DNA of 36,164 nt from a virus. Made by a program: the position numbers and the translations under genes. Each line of letters starts with the position of its first letter. Position 1 is the stretch's first letter. The stretch covers positions 1-36,164 of the IMG/VR virus record IMGVR_UViG_3300020465_000051. One strand, written 5' to 3'. Below are positions 8,645 through 16,761 of this stretch, in pieces. The notes beneath the pieces were generated by a model, which did no database searches, was not told the DNA's origin, and worked only from the letters and a program-made list of their open reading frames with translations.

Positions 8645-10927
8645 ATGAGTCAATTAAAAGTAAATAACATAACACCAGTAGCAGGGACTACGTTAAGTAT
8701 ATCAGGATCTTTACATGTTAGAGATAATATAACATTTTCAGGTAGTTTAACAACAGTAGGAGACAGCAGTAATGATGCTGTTTTATTTAATGCAGGAGTA
8801 AGTTCAAGTATAACACCTACGGCAACAAATAAATATGATTTAGGTACAGCTACTAAAAGATGGAAAAGTGTTTTCTTTAATTCTATGTCCTTAGGAGGCC
8901 CAGCAACTTTTGCTAGTGGTGGAGTAGTAATAACAGGCTCTTTAACAGTTAGTTCAAGTGAAACATTTACAAATTTAGGTCTTTTTAGACAAACAGGAAC
9001 ATCTCGTTTTACAGGAAGTATATTCCATACAGGAAAAGGAACAACACATGTACAATTTAGTGGTAGTTCAACAACAGCTTCATTTTTAAGAGTAGTTTCT
9101 TATGATAACCATATTGCAGATGGAATTTACCACCAAGGAGATTTAGATACAAGTATAAAATTTGCTGATGATAATGTAATATTTAGAGCAGGAAATGAAA
9201 TATTTCTTACTTTAGATGAAAATGATGGTTCCCAAGATGTATTTGAAGTAAATGCAGGCCTATCAGATATAGATTTTGTATATAATTCTGATAATACGTC
9301 AAATTTAGTTAAATTTGATGGAGCAGAAAATGCTATAATTTTTAATGGCCCTGTAACAGCTAGTAAAAATATAAGTGCAAGTAACGTTACAGCTAATCAT
9401 AGTATAGGAGGTACTACAACATTTACAGGTATCGCTGCTAATGGAGATAGTGTAGTAATAGATGGTGGAGGTGGTCATGTTACAGCTTCAGGTAATATAA
9501 GTGCAAGTGGAACTTCTCATCATTTAGGAAATGATGTTACATTAGGTGATAATTGTACTGATGATATAAATATTAAAGGAACAGTAACAGCTAGTTGTAA
9601 CATAAGTTCAAGTGGAACAATTACAGCAAATACTTTTGTAGGTACAATAGTAGCAACAAGTATAACTCAACCATTTACAAATATAACATCAAGTGGGGCT
9701 ATAAGTGCAAGTGGTACTAATCATATTTTAGGAAACAATGTTACTTTAGGTGATAATTGTACAGATAGTGTTACTATATCAGGTCAAATAACAGCAAGTT
9801 GCACAGCATCATTTCAAGATATAAGTGCAAGTGGAGCTATAATTGGAAATGTAGGTGATTTTACTACTTTAACTATTGGTACTGGAACTACTACCTTCTC
9901 AGGAAGCGTTTTACCAGCTAATGACCAAACATATAACTTAGGTTCAACTCAATATCAATGGAATATAGGACATATAACAACTGCTTCTGTAGCCCATATT
10001 CAAGCTAAAGGAGATGCAGCTTCTACAACTGTTTATGGTGCAAGTGCTGTTATAGTTTCAGGTAATTTAGTACCCCAAACAGACCAAACATGGAATTTAG
10101 GTTCAACTTCAAAACAATGGAACCAAGGACATATAACTTCAGCTTCACTAGCTTGGATTTATCCTAAACCAGGAACTAATTTACAAATATCAGGCTCAAC
10201 TACATTTACAGACTCAGTAACATTTAACCAATCTATAACATTAGCAGGACCTTCAGCTTCACTTAATTTAAGTGGTAGTGGATTAACAATAACAGGATCA
10301 TTAATTGTTAGTGGAAATGGCACTTTTAATAATATAGGCCCAATGAATCAAAATGGCCATACTAGTATTACTGGATCTTTATTTATCACAGGAAGTTCTT
10401 ATTACGACCCTGTAGATACTTTTGGTAGATCAAGTTCTTATGGAAATGGAGTTATGGTAGTTATAGATGGTCCTATAAATCATGGTAATGCTGTAGTATC
10501 ATCAACTGGTGTAGGAAGATCATATAATATTGCTGATCCAGTATTAGATCCTTATTCTACAATAGTTAATGGAAATATAAAACACACTGGAGTATTTAGT
10601 GGTTCTGCTATAGGCTCATTAGTTGTAGAATCTAAAACAGTTTCTGCTTCTTTTATAGGTAGTAGTAGAGATCAAGCAGACGATTTTATTTACGTTAGTA
10701 CTGATGTACGACCAAGAGTAGATAATTCATATGATTTTGGAAGCTCAGAATATAGATGGGCCAATGTGTATACAGCCGATATGCATTTTAGCAATGAAGG
10801 AACAGAAGGAAATAGTGTAGATGGAACCACAGGTAATTGGACATTACAAGAGGGTGAAAATGATCTATTTATACTAAATAATAAAACAGGAAAAAAATAT
10901 AAATTTAACCTAACAGAAATAGAATAA
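8645..10927 (+). CDS. Fiber protein with LGSxxxxW repeats and KKYKFNL-type C-terminus
   Basis: 760 residues. The start is supported by a nearby GAGG and the upstream octamer. Repeated units (Y/W)(D/N)LGS....W occur at least four times. A module beginning HQGDLDTSIKFADDNVIFRA and ending NGPVTASKNISAS is shared with three other genes. A 111-base block (10097-10207) is a close copy of 1600-1710 in the first fiber gene. The C-terminal 45 residues (NEGTEGNSVDGTTGNWTL, then QEGENDLFILNNKTGKKYKF) match a C-terminal domain I know from cyanophage and other marine phage fibers or structural proteins. It is probably a trimeric fiber. Confidence 0.75.
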   Translation: MSQLKVNNITPVAGTTLSISGSLHVRDNITFSGSLTTVGDSSNDAVLFNAGVSSSITPTATNKYDLGTATKRWKSVFFNSMSLGGPATFASGGVVITGSLTVSSSETFTNLGLFRQTGTSRFTGSIFHTGKGTTHVQFSGSSTTASFLRVVSYDNHIADGIYHQGDLDTSIKFADDNVIFRAGNEIFLTLDENDGSQDVFEVNAGLSDIDFVYNSDNTSNLVKFDGAENAIIFNGPVTASKNISASNVTANHSIGGTTTFTGIAANGDSVVIDGGGGHVTASGNISASGTSHHLGNDVTLGDNCTDDINIKGTVTASCNISSSGTITANTFVGTIVATSITQPFTNITSSGAISASGTNHILGNNVTLGDNCTDSVTISGQITASCTASFQDISASGAIIGNVGDFTTLTIGTGTTTFSGSVLPANDQTYNLGSTQYQWNIGHITTASVAHIQAKGDAASTTVYGASAVIVSGNLVPQTDQTWNLGSTSKQWNQGHITSASLAWIYPKPGTNLQISGSTTFTDSVTFNQSITLAGPSASLNLSGSGLTITGSLIVSGNGTFNNIGPMNQNGHTSITGSLFITGSSYYDPVDTFGRSSSYGNGVMVVIDGPINHGNAVVSSTGVGRSYNIADPVLDPYSTIVNGNIKHTGVFSGSAIGSLVVESKTVSASFIGSSRDQADDFIYVSTDVRPRVDNSYDFGSSEYRWANVYTADMHFSNEGTEGNSVDGTTGNWTLQEGENDLFILNNKTGKKYKFNLTEIE

Positions 10928-10928
10928 A

Positions 10929-11921
10929 ATGCCAATATTTACATCATTAATTACAGGTAGTAGTCCATTAGTAATATCATCATCAGTGATAAACATTAAT
11001 GCTACGGGAATTAAAGGCCAAGAAGTAACAGGATCTTTAAATATTACTAAAAATATAACAGCGTCTAGATTTTGTGGCACAAATGGAGTAAACATTTATG
11101 TTACTGGATCTGATTCATCCAAAGGATTATTCTTAGATGTAGCTGGTAACATAACAGCTTCAGGTAATATAAGTGCTAGTATTATTGGAGCTACAGGTTC
11201 TTTTGGACATATATTTTTACATGATGGTGATTTTAAAATAGGAACAGGAAATAAATATCAGCTTTTACCTTCATCAGGTACTGGAAGATTTGAAATATCA
11301 TTAGGTACTAATAATGGAAGAATACATTATGAAAATGGTCACCTACGTCTATCTAGTGAAACTGAAAGAACATTATTATCTGATAGTAGTATTCAACTAG
11401 GAGATGGTATAGGAACAGATTTAGTATCAGTATCTGGAAGTTTAAATGTATCCGGAAATTTAGATTTTAAAAGTTATCACCATGGTAAAGGAAAAATAAT
11501 AGGAGCTAAACAAGAAGTAATAGCCGTAAACAGCACACCTTTTAACGCTCAAGTATCATCGTCAGGAGCTATATATATTGTATCTTCATCAGCAGGAGCA
11601 CTTACTTTTTCACTACCACCAGTAGTAAGTTCTTCAGGTGTAACACTTACATTAATTACAGCTGATAATACTTCTCATATAGTTTCTCAATCATCAAATG
11701 ATAGTGCAACAGGACGCCAATCTAAAATTTATGGAAGTATACAAATAGTAACAGGATCTACTGCTTTAGCAGGATCGGGTTCTATTCCAGTACTAGCACA
11801 AGGAAAAATTACATTTGGTAGTACTAATGGTATAGGCCAAAGATTAGAATTTGTAGGAGATGGAACTCATTGGTATGTTAAAGGATTTTGCAATACAGCA
11901 CCAACAACAGCAGCTAAATAA
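10929..11921 (+). CDS. Short fiber protein sharing its C-terminal domain with the first fiber
   Basis: 330 residues, one base after the previous gene. The N-terminus (MPIFTSLITGSSPLVISSSV) is followed by one GNITASGNISAS unit and a beta-rich middle. The last about 130 residues, from GAKQEVIAVN to the end, are clearly paralogous to the end of the gene at 1-3444: both have QVSSSGA, a L.LPPV segment, IITxDNxxHI(I/V)SQS, KIYG.I, TNGIGQ and FVGDGT(N/H)WYV. This is probably a globular receptor-binding or trimerisation head shared by a long and a short fiber. Confidence 0.75.
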   Translation: MPIFTSLITGSSPLVISSSVININATGIKGQEVTGSLNITKNITASRFCGTNGVNIYVTGSDSSKGLFLDVAGNITASGNISASIIGATGSFGHIFLHDGDFKIGTGNKYQLLPSSGTGRFEISLGTNNGRIHYENGHLRLSSETERTLLSDSSIQLGDGIGTDLVSVSGSLNVSGNLDFKSYHHGKGKIIGAKQEVIAVNSTPFNAQVSSSGAIYIVSSSAGALTFSLPPVVSSSGVTLTLITADNTSHIVSQSSNDSATGRQSKIYGSIQIVTGSTALAGSGSIPVLAQGKITFGSTNGIGQRLEFVGDGTHWYVKGFCNTAPTTAAK

Positions 11922-11930
11922 TTTTATATA

Positions 11931-12230
11931 TTGACTATATTTACTTGGAATAATGCTGATTTCACATGGAATCAATCAAACCCTTCTGATCCCTTATATA
12001 CATGGAATGATGTAGAATTACTTTATAGAGCAGCAGGAGATGATTATTCTCAATGGACTGATTATGATAAAAAGAAATTAGTAAAATTAGTTTTAAAAGT
12101 CCATGGTAGTACTATTACAGAATCTAAACGAAAAGAAATCAAAGAATATAAAATAAAAGCTACAGATATCAAATTAGCTATCAAAAAAATAACAAACATA
12201 GGAATAGTAACTGAAAACATTAAGCTTTAA
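11931..12230 (+). CDS. Small Trp/Asn-rich protein of unknown function, TTG start
   Basis: 99 residues. No in-frame ATG precedes the conserved-looking beginning TIFTWNNADFTWNQSN, so a TTG at 11931, nine bases after the previous stop, is the best start. The N-terminal third repeats the element (F/Y)TWN three times (FTWNNAD, FTWNQSN, YTWNDVEL). The rest is a charged, Lys-rich helical region (KKKLVKLVLKVHG, then KRKEIKEYKIKATDIKLAI). I recognise no enzymatic family. Its position inside the fiber cassette suggests a virion or fiber-assembly role. Confidence 0.6.
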   Translation: MTIFTWNNADFTWNQSNPSDPLYTWNDVELLYRAAGDDYSQWTDYDKKKLVKLVLKVHGSTITESKRKEIKEYKIKATDIKLAIKKITNIGIVTENIKL

Positions 12231-12241
12231 TGAATATTTCA

Positions 12242-12249
12242 TATTTATT
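12242..12249 (+). promoter_or_regulatory. Putative late promoter (variant octamer) before gene 12263
   Basis: TATTTATT in TTTCATATTTATTATA, one base off the family octamer, 13 bases before the ATG at 12263. The upstream TTTCA is the same as at 3468 and 22563. Confidence 0.5.
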
Positions 12250-12262
12250 ATAAAAACACATA

Positions 12263-12823
12263 ATGTATAAATTATTTACAGATAAAACAGAACTCTTTGA
12301 ATGTGATATTAAACTTCAAGGAGCAAGTTTAAAAAAATCAAAAGCTCGTTTAGTTGTAGAAACACCAGATTATTCTCTTTTATTTAATGGAAAAATTTCT
12401 TCTGATGGTAAATGTGAAATTCCTATTAGGAAATTAAAAGGTTTAATAGATGAAGACACTATAGGTAATATACGTTTAGAAATTATAGCAGAAGATACAT
12501 TTTTTACCCCTTGGGAATCAGATTTTGAAGTTGATACAAATAAAAAAGTACAAGTTGAAGTAAAATCTCAAGAATCAAAATCAATTTTAGAAACAAAAGT
12601 AAACGTAAAAGTTAAAAACACAAAACAAATCACAATTACTGAAAAACAACATGTAATTAATTTATTTAAACTTTTAATTAAAGAAAATATTAATATAAAT
12701 AATATTTCATTTAAAAGAAATAAACTTAATAACGTTGTAGCAACTTATTTAAAAGAATATAAAATTAATAATAAAGAAAAAGTTATTAATGGAGTTTTAA
12801 AAGTATTAGAAAAGAAAAAATAA
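12263..12823 (+). CDS. Unknown structural-region protein: beta domain plus Lys-rich tail
   Basis: 186 residues. Residues 1-95 look like a beta-sandwich (LFECDIKLQGASLKKSKARL, VVETPDYSLLFNGKIS, a GKCEIPIRKLKG strand, then IRLEIIAEDTFFTPWESDFE). This N-terminal domain gives me the impression of one that recurs in uncultured marine phage contigs, but I cannot name it. Residues 96-186 are Lys/Asn-rich and helical and could bind nucleic acid or be an assembly domain. A promoter-like octamer precedes the gene. The following small gene begins 11 bases after its stop. Confidence 0.65.
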   Translation: MYKLFTDKTELFECDIKLQGASLKKSKARLVVETPDYSLLFNGKISSDGKCEIPIRKLKGLIDEDTIGNIRLEIIAEDTFFTPWESDFEVDTNKKVQVEVKSQESKSILETKVNVKVKNTKQITITEKQHVINLFKLLIKENININNISFKRNKLNNVVATYLKEYKINNKEKVINGVLKVLEKKK

Positions 12824-12834
12824 AATGGTTATAA

Positions 12835-13029
12835 ATGGCTTTACCCGATTTAACAGGAAAGAATATACAAGATACTTATCAAAGAGTAGTCCAAAAAGAC
12901 GGCACTAATTTTTACGATGGTACTGGCTCATTAGTACCAATAATAACATCCGCTGACACAGGTAGTATGACAGTTGCTACTGCCTCATTTGTTTCTAATA
13001 TTGGATCTATAAATGGAGGAACTTTTTAA
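12835..13029 (+). CDS. Short fiber-like stub protein (N-terminal anchor and INGG tail only)
   Basis: 64 residues. The beginning (MALPDLTGKNIQDTYQRVVQ) reads like the N-terminal anchor of a longer marine phage fiber, and the end (SINGGTF) matches the end of the 356-residue fiber at 16762 (TINGGKF), but the shaft between is absent. It may be a genuine small adaptor protein or the remnant of a fiber that lost its shaft by recombination. An octamer at 13031, directly after its stop, drives the next gene. Confidence 0.6.
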   Translation: MALPDLTGKNIQDTYQRVVQKDGTNFYDGTGSLVPIITSADTGSMTVATASFVSNIGSINGGTF

Positions 13030-13030
13030 A

Positions 13031-13038
13031 TATTTATA
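13031..13038 (+). promoter_or_regulatory. Putative late promoter octamer before fiber gene 13054
   Basis: TATTTATA immediately after the stop codon at 13027-13029, 15 bases before the ATG at 13054. The gap is only 24 bases yet still contains the element. Confidence 0.6.
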
Positions 13039-13053
13039 ATGGAATAAAAAATT

Positions 13054-15567
13054 ATGGCTAGTACAATACAAATAAAAAGAGGAACAGGATCAGCAGTCCC
13101 AACAGGATTAGCAGATGGAGAATTAGCAATTAATCTTGATAATAATAGATTATATTTTGGTTCTGGTTCTGCTGTTAAAAACAGTTTTAGAGTTGCTGAA
13201 TTAATAGCAGATACAGCTACTATAACACAAGTAACATCATCAATAGTTTCTTCTTCAATACTTTTTTCAAGTGGTTCAAATATATTTGGAGATGCATTAT
13301 CAGATACCCATACGTTTAATGGAAATGTAACAGCCTCAAATGCTTTAACTGTAGCGAATAATTTAACTGTAGGAGGAAATATAAATGCAAATGGAAATAT
13401 AATTGGAGATGATTCAACTAATATTACAAATATAGCTACAATACAATCAGATAATTTTGCTGGTGATATCAATGGTGACCATAAATTACAAATTACTTCT
13501 GATGCTTTAGATTTAAGAGTAGACGATACTAGTATATTAGAATTAAAAGAAGGACAATCTAGCTTTTCAACAAATGTAACAGCCTCAGGTAATATAAGTT
13601 CAAGTGGTGATGTATTTGCTACTGATTTATCTTTAGGTGGTTCATCAAGAATATCATCTACTGCAGGTACAGTACAAATTTTAGATCATTTAGATGTAGC
13701 TAATGGAATGCATATAACAGCATCAGGCGATATAAGTTCAAGTGGTAATGTAATTGCTAATCAAATAAGAGCTAACGGAAGAGTATATACAAACTATAAT
13801 TTATCAAATGAACATTTTATAAGAAATACATCAGTTAACAATCCAATGGTAAGTGCAGTTGGTGGATTTCATACAGGTGGTAATATAACATCATCAAAAA
13901 ATATAAGTGCAAGTAGTCATATTATAGCTAGTAGAATATATGGAGGTGCAGATGGAGCATTTATAACAACTGCTAATGGTCAAATTCAATCATCAACTGG
14001 TTTTGTTGGAACAAATATAACAGCCTCAAGCAATATAAGTGCAAGTGGGACAATAACATCATTATCTGCTTCAATTAATAGAATAGATTCAGTTAATATT
14101 AGTGCAAGTGGTAATACTATAAGTAGACAATTTTTTCCAGGAGAAAACATTACTATGCCAGACGGAGGTGTAATTACAGATATTGCAGGAAATAATGATG
14201 AAATATTATTTGATCAAACAAATAGAAAAATCATAACTAAAATTGATAATGATAGTGTATTAACTATTGCAAGCGGACGAGTGGGTATATTGACTACAAC
14301 ACCTCCTGCTAATATGGAATTAACTGTTGCTGGAGATATAAGTGCTAGTAGTAATGTTTATGGTAATAAAGCAATTTTTACCTCAGTAACAGCATCAGGT
14401 AATATAAGTGCAAGTGGTACAAGTAATATTCTATATCAGTTAACCCTTGATCATAATTTATTTTTAGGAGGGGGAAGACATGAACTTAATAGTCATGCTA
14501 GTAATACCTTTTCTATAAAAAGTGGTTCTACAACAGTGTTTCAGATTGGTCCTGATGCTTATACTAATTTTTTAGGTAATATAACAGCATCAGGCGACAT
14601 AAGTTCAAGTGGAGCTATAGTAGCTAATCAATTTGTTATAGATAATGCTGATGCAAATGGTATTAGTTTAAATTCATCAACAAATGCACAACTAGATATT
14701 ACTGCTGGTAATGGAGGAGCACTTTCTAATGCTTATTTTAAATCTAATCAACTAGAAGTAGCTGGTGATATATTAATGGCTGAGAATTTAACACATCGAG
14801 GTGATACTGACACAAAAATCACCTTTGGAACAGATCAAATGGATTTTATAGCAGGTAATGTAACTATGATAGCATTAGATGAAACTGCTAATGGAAATAG
14901 TATATCATTAAATGCACCTATAACAGCCTCAGGTAATATAAGTTGCAGTGGTAATTTAATTATAAATGGAATACAAGGAAGTACAACAACAGGAGATCAA
15001 TCAGGTAGCTTAATATTATCAGGTAGTTTAACTTTAAGACCAAACCAAGCACTACCCTCAGTTAGTTCAAGTGTTTTATATGCAACAGGTAGTGATGGAA
15101 AAGGAACAAATTCAGCTGATTTACATTTTGGTGGAATGCCTATAGGACCCTATACTACTCAAATGTTTAACTGTGGTTTTCAGGGAGCAGCTACCAGTAA
15201 AGTATGGTTACCATTTGCAGAAGGTGGACTAACTGATTTAACAGCAACTACAACTACATCAGAATATGCTTCTATAATAATGCCTTTTGATGGATATGTA
15301 GATCAAGTATTAGTAAGAAGTGAAAACGATTGTGGTGACGTAATAGTTGGTACTCATATATCAACGGACGGACAAGAAATAGGATCAACAACAGCAGGAG
15401 AAGCAGTTACTGTAGATATGTCAACAGATGATACTACTAGAAAATTTGGATTTTCAAGTTCATTTGCAGCTGGTAATACAGTGTCTGTTAGTTTTGATCC
15501 TACAAGTGTATCTGGAGATACTGTTGCTACTTTAATAGTTAAATTTGATATGAGTAAAGGATTATAA
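13054..15567 (+). CDS. Large fiber with IQIKRGT N-terminus and jelly-roll-like C-terminus
   Basis: 837 residues. The N-terminus (MASTIQIKRGTGSAVPTGLA, then DGELAINLDNNRLYFGSGS) is the short domain common at the start of phage fibers (IQI+RGT...L..GE.A.n....LY.G). The shaft has many ITASGNISASG units, a VGILTTTPPANMELTV motif and a HRGDTDTKITFGTDQMDFIA module. The last about 150 residues (from LHFGGMPIGPYTTQMF) form a beta-rich domain containing MPFDGYVDQVLVRSE and ending TLIVKFDMSKGL. It looks like a receptor-binding jelly roll and is paralogous in layout to the end of the 16119 gene. One base separates it from the next gene. Confidence 0.75.
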   Translation: MASTIQIKRGTGSAVPTGLADGELAINLDNNRLYFGSGSAVKNSFRVAELIADTATITQVTSSIVSSSILFSSGSNIFGDALSDTHTFNGNVTASNALTVANNLTVGGNINANGNIIGDDSTNITNIATIQSDNFAGDINGDHKLQITSDALDLRVDDTSILELKEGQSSFSTNVTASGNISSSGDVFATDLSLGGSSRISSTAGTVQILDHLDVANGMHITASGDISSSGNVIANQIRANGRVYTNYNLSNEHFIRNTSVNNPMVSAVGGFHTGGNITSSKNISASSHIIASRIYGGADGAFITTANGQIQSSTGFVGTNITASSNISASGTITSLSASINRIDSVNISASGNTISRQFFPGENITMPDGGVITDIAGNNDEILFDQTNRKIITKIDNDSVLTIASGRVGILTTTPPANMELTVAGDISASSNVYGNKAIFTSVTASGNISASGTSNILYQLTLDHNLFLGGGRHELNSHASNTFSIKSGSTTVFQIGPDAYTNFLGNITASGDISSSGAIVANQFVIDNADANGISLNSSTNAQLDITAGNGGALSNAYFKSNQLEVAGDILMAENLTHRGDTDTKITFGTDQMDFIAGNVTMIALDETANGNSISLNAPITASGNISCSGNLIINGIQGSTTTGDQSGSLILSGSLTLRPNQALPSVSSSVLYATGSDGKGTNSADLHFGGMPIGPYTTQMFNCGFQGAATSKVWLPFAEGGLTDLTATTTTSEYASIIMPFDGYVDQVLVRSENDCGDVIVGTHISTDGQEIGSTTAGEAVTVDMSTDDTTRKFGFSSSFAAGNTVSVSFDPTSVSGDTVATLIVKFDMSKGL

Positions 15568-15568
15568 T

Positions 15569-16117
15569 ATGCCAACAGTTAGTTTAACATGGTCTGACAC
15601 AGTATCAGATAATTTTGGAGGAGGTGCAATTGATAATGTTGCAGCAGATGATGGTTCTTTTGCAGGTGCAGATACTGTTGGACAAGTAGGTACTTTTAAC
15701 TTAACAGATTTACCTGCAAATGCAGGAACAGTAAATAGTGTTCAACTTAAATTAACAGATGCACATATTGAATTAAGAGGGGGTTCATCAGAAATTACAA
15801 CTACTATTGGACACGCTGGAGGTAGTTATTATAATGAAGTTCAAGTTGTAGGTGAATCTCTAACAGCTTATACGCTAACTTCACGAACAACATCAGATGG
15901 TTCAAGCGCATGGACAGTTGCAGAAGTAAATGCAATTCAAATATCATTAAAAGTATCAAGTGCAACTCCTCATATAGGAGCAGGAGTTAAATTAGATTTT
16001 CTAGAATTAATTGTAGACTATGAAGTTGGTGGACCAGCCCCATATTTAACAACAAATAATATATTAAGAGTAACAGAAGGTAGTATTAACTTAACATCAG
16101 GCAATATTAGAATATAA
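15569..16117 (+). CDS. Beta-sandwich structural protein in fiber cassette
   Basis: 182 residues, Thr/Val/Gly-rich with no Cys. Hydrophobic strands alternate (VGTFNLTDLP, VNSVQLKLTDAHIELRGG, VNAIQISLKVSS, VKLDFLELIVDYEV), as in carbohydrate-binding-like beta-sandwiches. The last 25 residues (NNILRVTEGSINLTSGNIRI) look like fiber shaft. It is embedded with one-base gaps between two fiber-type genes, so it is likely a fiber tip, adaptor or decoration protein. The function is not recognisable from sequence. An AAAGGA at 15556-15561 could act as a weak Shine-Dalgarno. Confidence 0.65.
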   Translation: MPTVSLTWSDTVSDNFGGGAIDNVAADDGSFAGADTVGQVGTFNLTDLPANAGTVNSVQLKLTDAHIELRGGSSEITTTIGHAGGSYYNEVQVVGESLTAYTLTSRTTSDGSSAWTVAEVNAIQISLKVSSATPHIGAGVKLDFLELIVDYEVGGPAPYLTTNNILRVTEGSINLTSGNIRI

Positions 16118-16118
16118 T

Positions 16119-16760
16119 ATGGCAATAAAAAATATAAATAGAGACCCAAAATCATCAGAATTTTCTAAAAATGAAATAGTAATTAATTCTAAAGACGGAG
16201 GATTATTTTATAAAACAAATAATAATATTGTAAATAAAATACCAGGTTCTGCATTTTCTATCCCCTCTACTAAAAATATTCCTATTATAACTCTTCCTCA
16301 AATGATTCCTATAGCAACAGATTTTTTAGGAAGTACTGAAGAAAAATCTATACCTATTGTAGATACACTTGAACAAAATAAATTAAAACAAAGTGATTGT
16401 CTTTTATTTCCTTTTGGTGGAAAAATTAATTCTCTCTTTTTTAAAATGACAGGAAAAACTTCATTTATAACATTAAGAGTTTATAAAAACCTCACAGAAA
16501 AAGATAATTTTTTTAGAAAAAAACCAAATTTAAGTGAACAACAACCAAACGGTATTTTATTAAAAGAAAAAAAAATCAAACCTAAATATGGTAAAGGAGA
16601 TAATATAGGTTGGCAAATTAAAGAAGGAATGACTATAATTCCTATAGACATAAGTTTAAATCCAGGAGACCATTCAATTATAACACTACAATCATCATCA
16701 GATGGTAGAATAGATGAACTTTTTGGAACATTATCAATAACATTCAATACTACATTATAA
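16119..16760 (+). CDS. Short shaftless fiber-like protein (anchor plus jelly-roll tip)
   Basis: 213 residues. The N-terminal 40 (MAIKNINRDPKSSEFSKNEI, then VINSKDGGLFYKTNNNIVNK) follow the same pattern as the IQIKRGT...GELAINLDNNRLYFG start of the 13054 protein. The C-terminal about 140 residues (LLFPFGGKINSLFFKMTG to LFGTLSITFNTTL) follow the same order of strands as the last domain of that protein (IIMPFDGYVDQVLVRS to TLIVKFDMS). It therefore looks like a fiber of the same type without the repetitive shaft. One-base gaps on both sides suggest co-translation. Confidence 0.65.
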   Translation: MAIKNINRDPKSSEFSKNEIVINSKDGGLFYKTNNNIVNKIPGSAFSIPSTKNIPIITLPQMIPIATDFLGSTEEKSIPIVDTLEQNKLKQSDCLLFPFGGKINSLFFKMTGKTSFITLRVYKNLTEKDNFFRKKPNLSEQQPNGILLKEKKIKPKYGKGDNIGWQIKEGMTIIPIDISLNPGDHSIITLQSSSDGRIDELFGTLSITFNTTL

Positions 16761-16761
16761 G

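Noticed and set aside
13026-13472. 148-codon open frame on the minus strand
   Set aside because: It lies fully opposite the clear start of the 13054 fiber and has low-complexity hydrophobic content without leader or promoter. It is a shadow of the repetitive coding strand.
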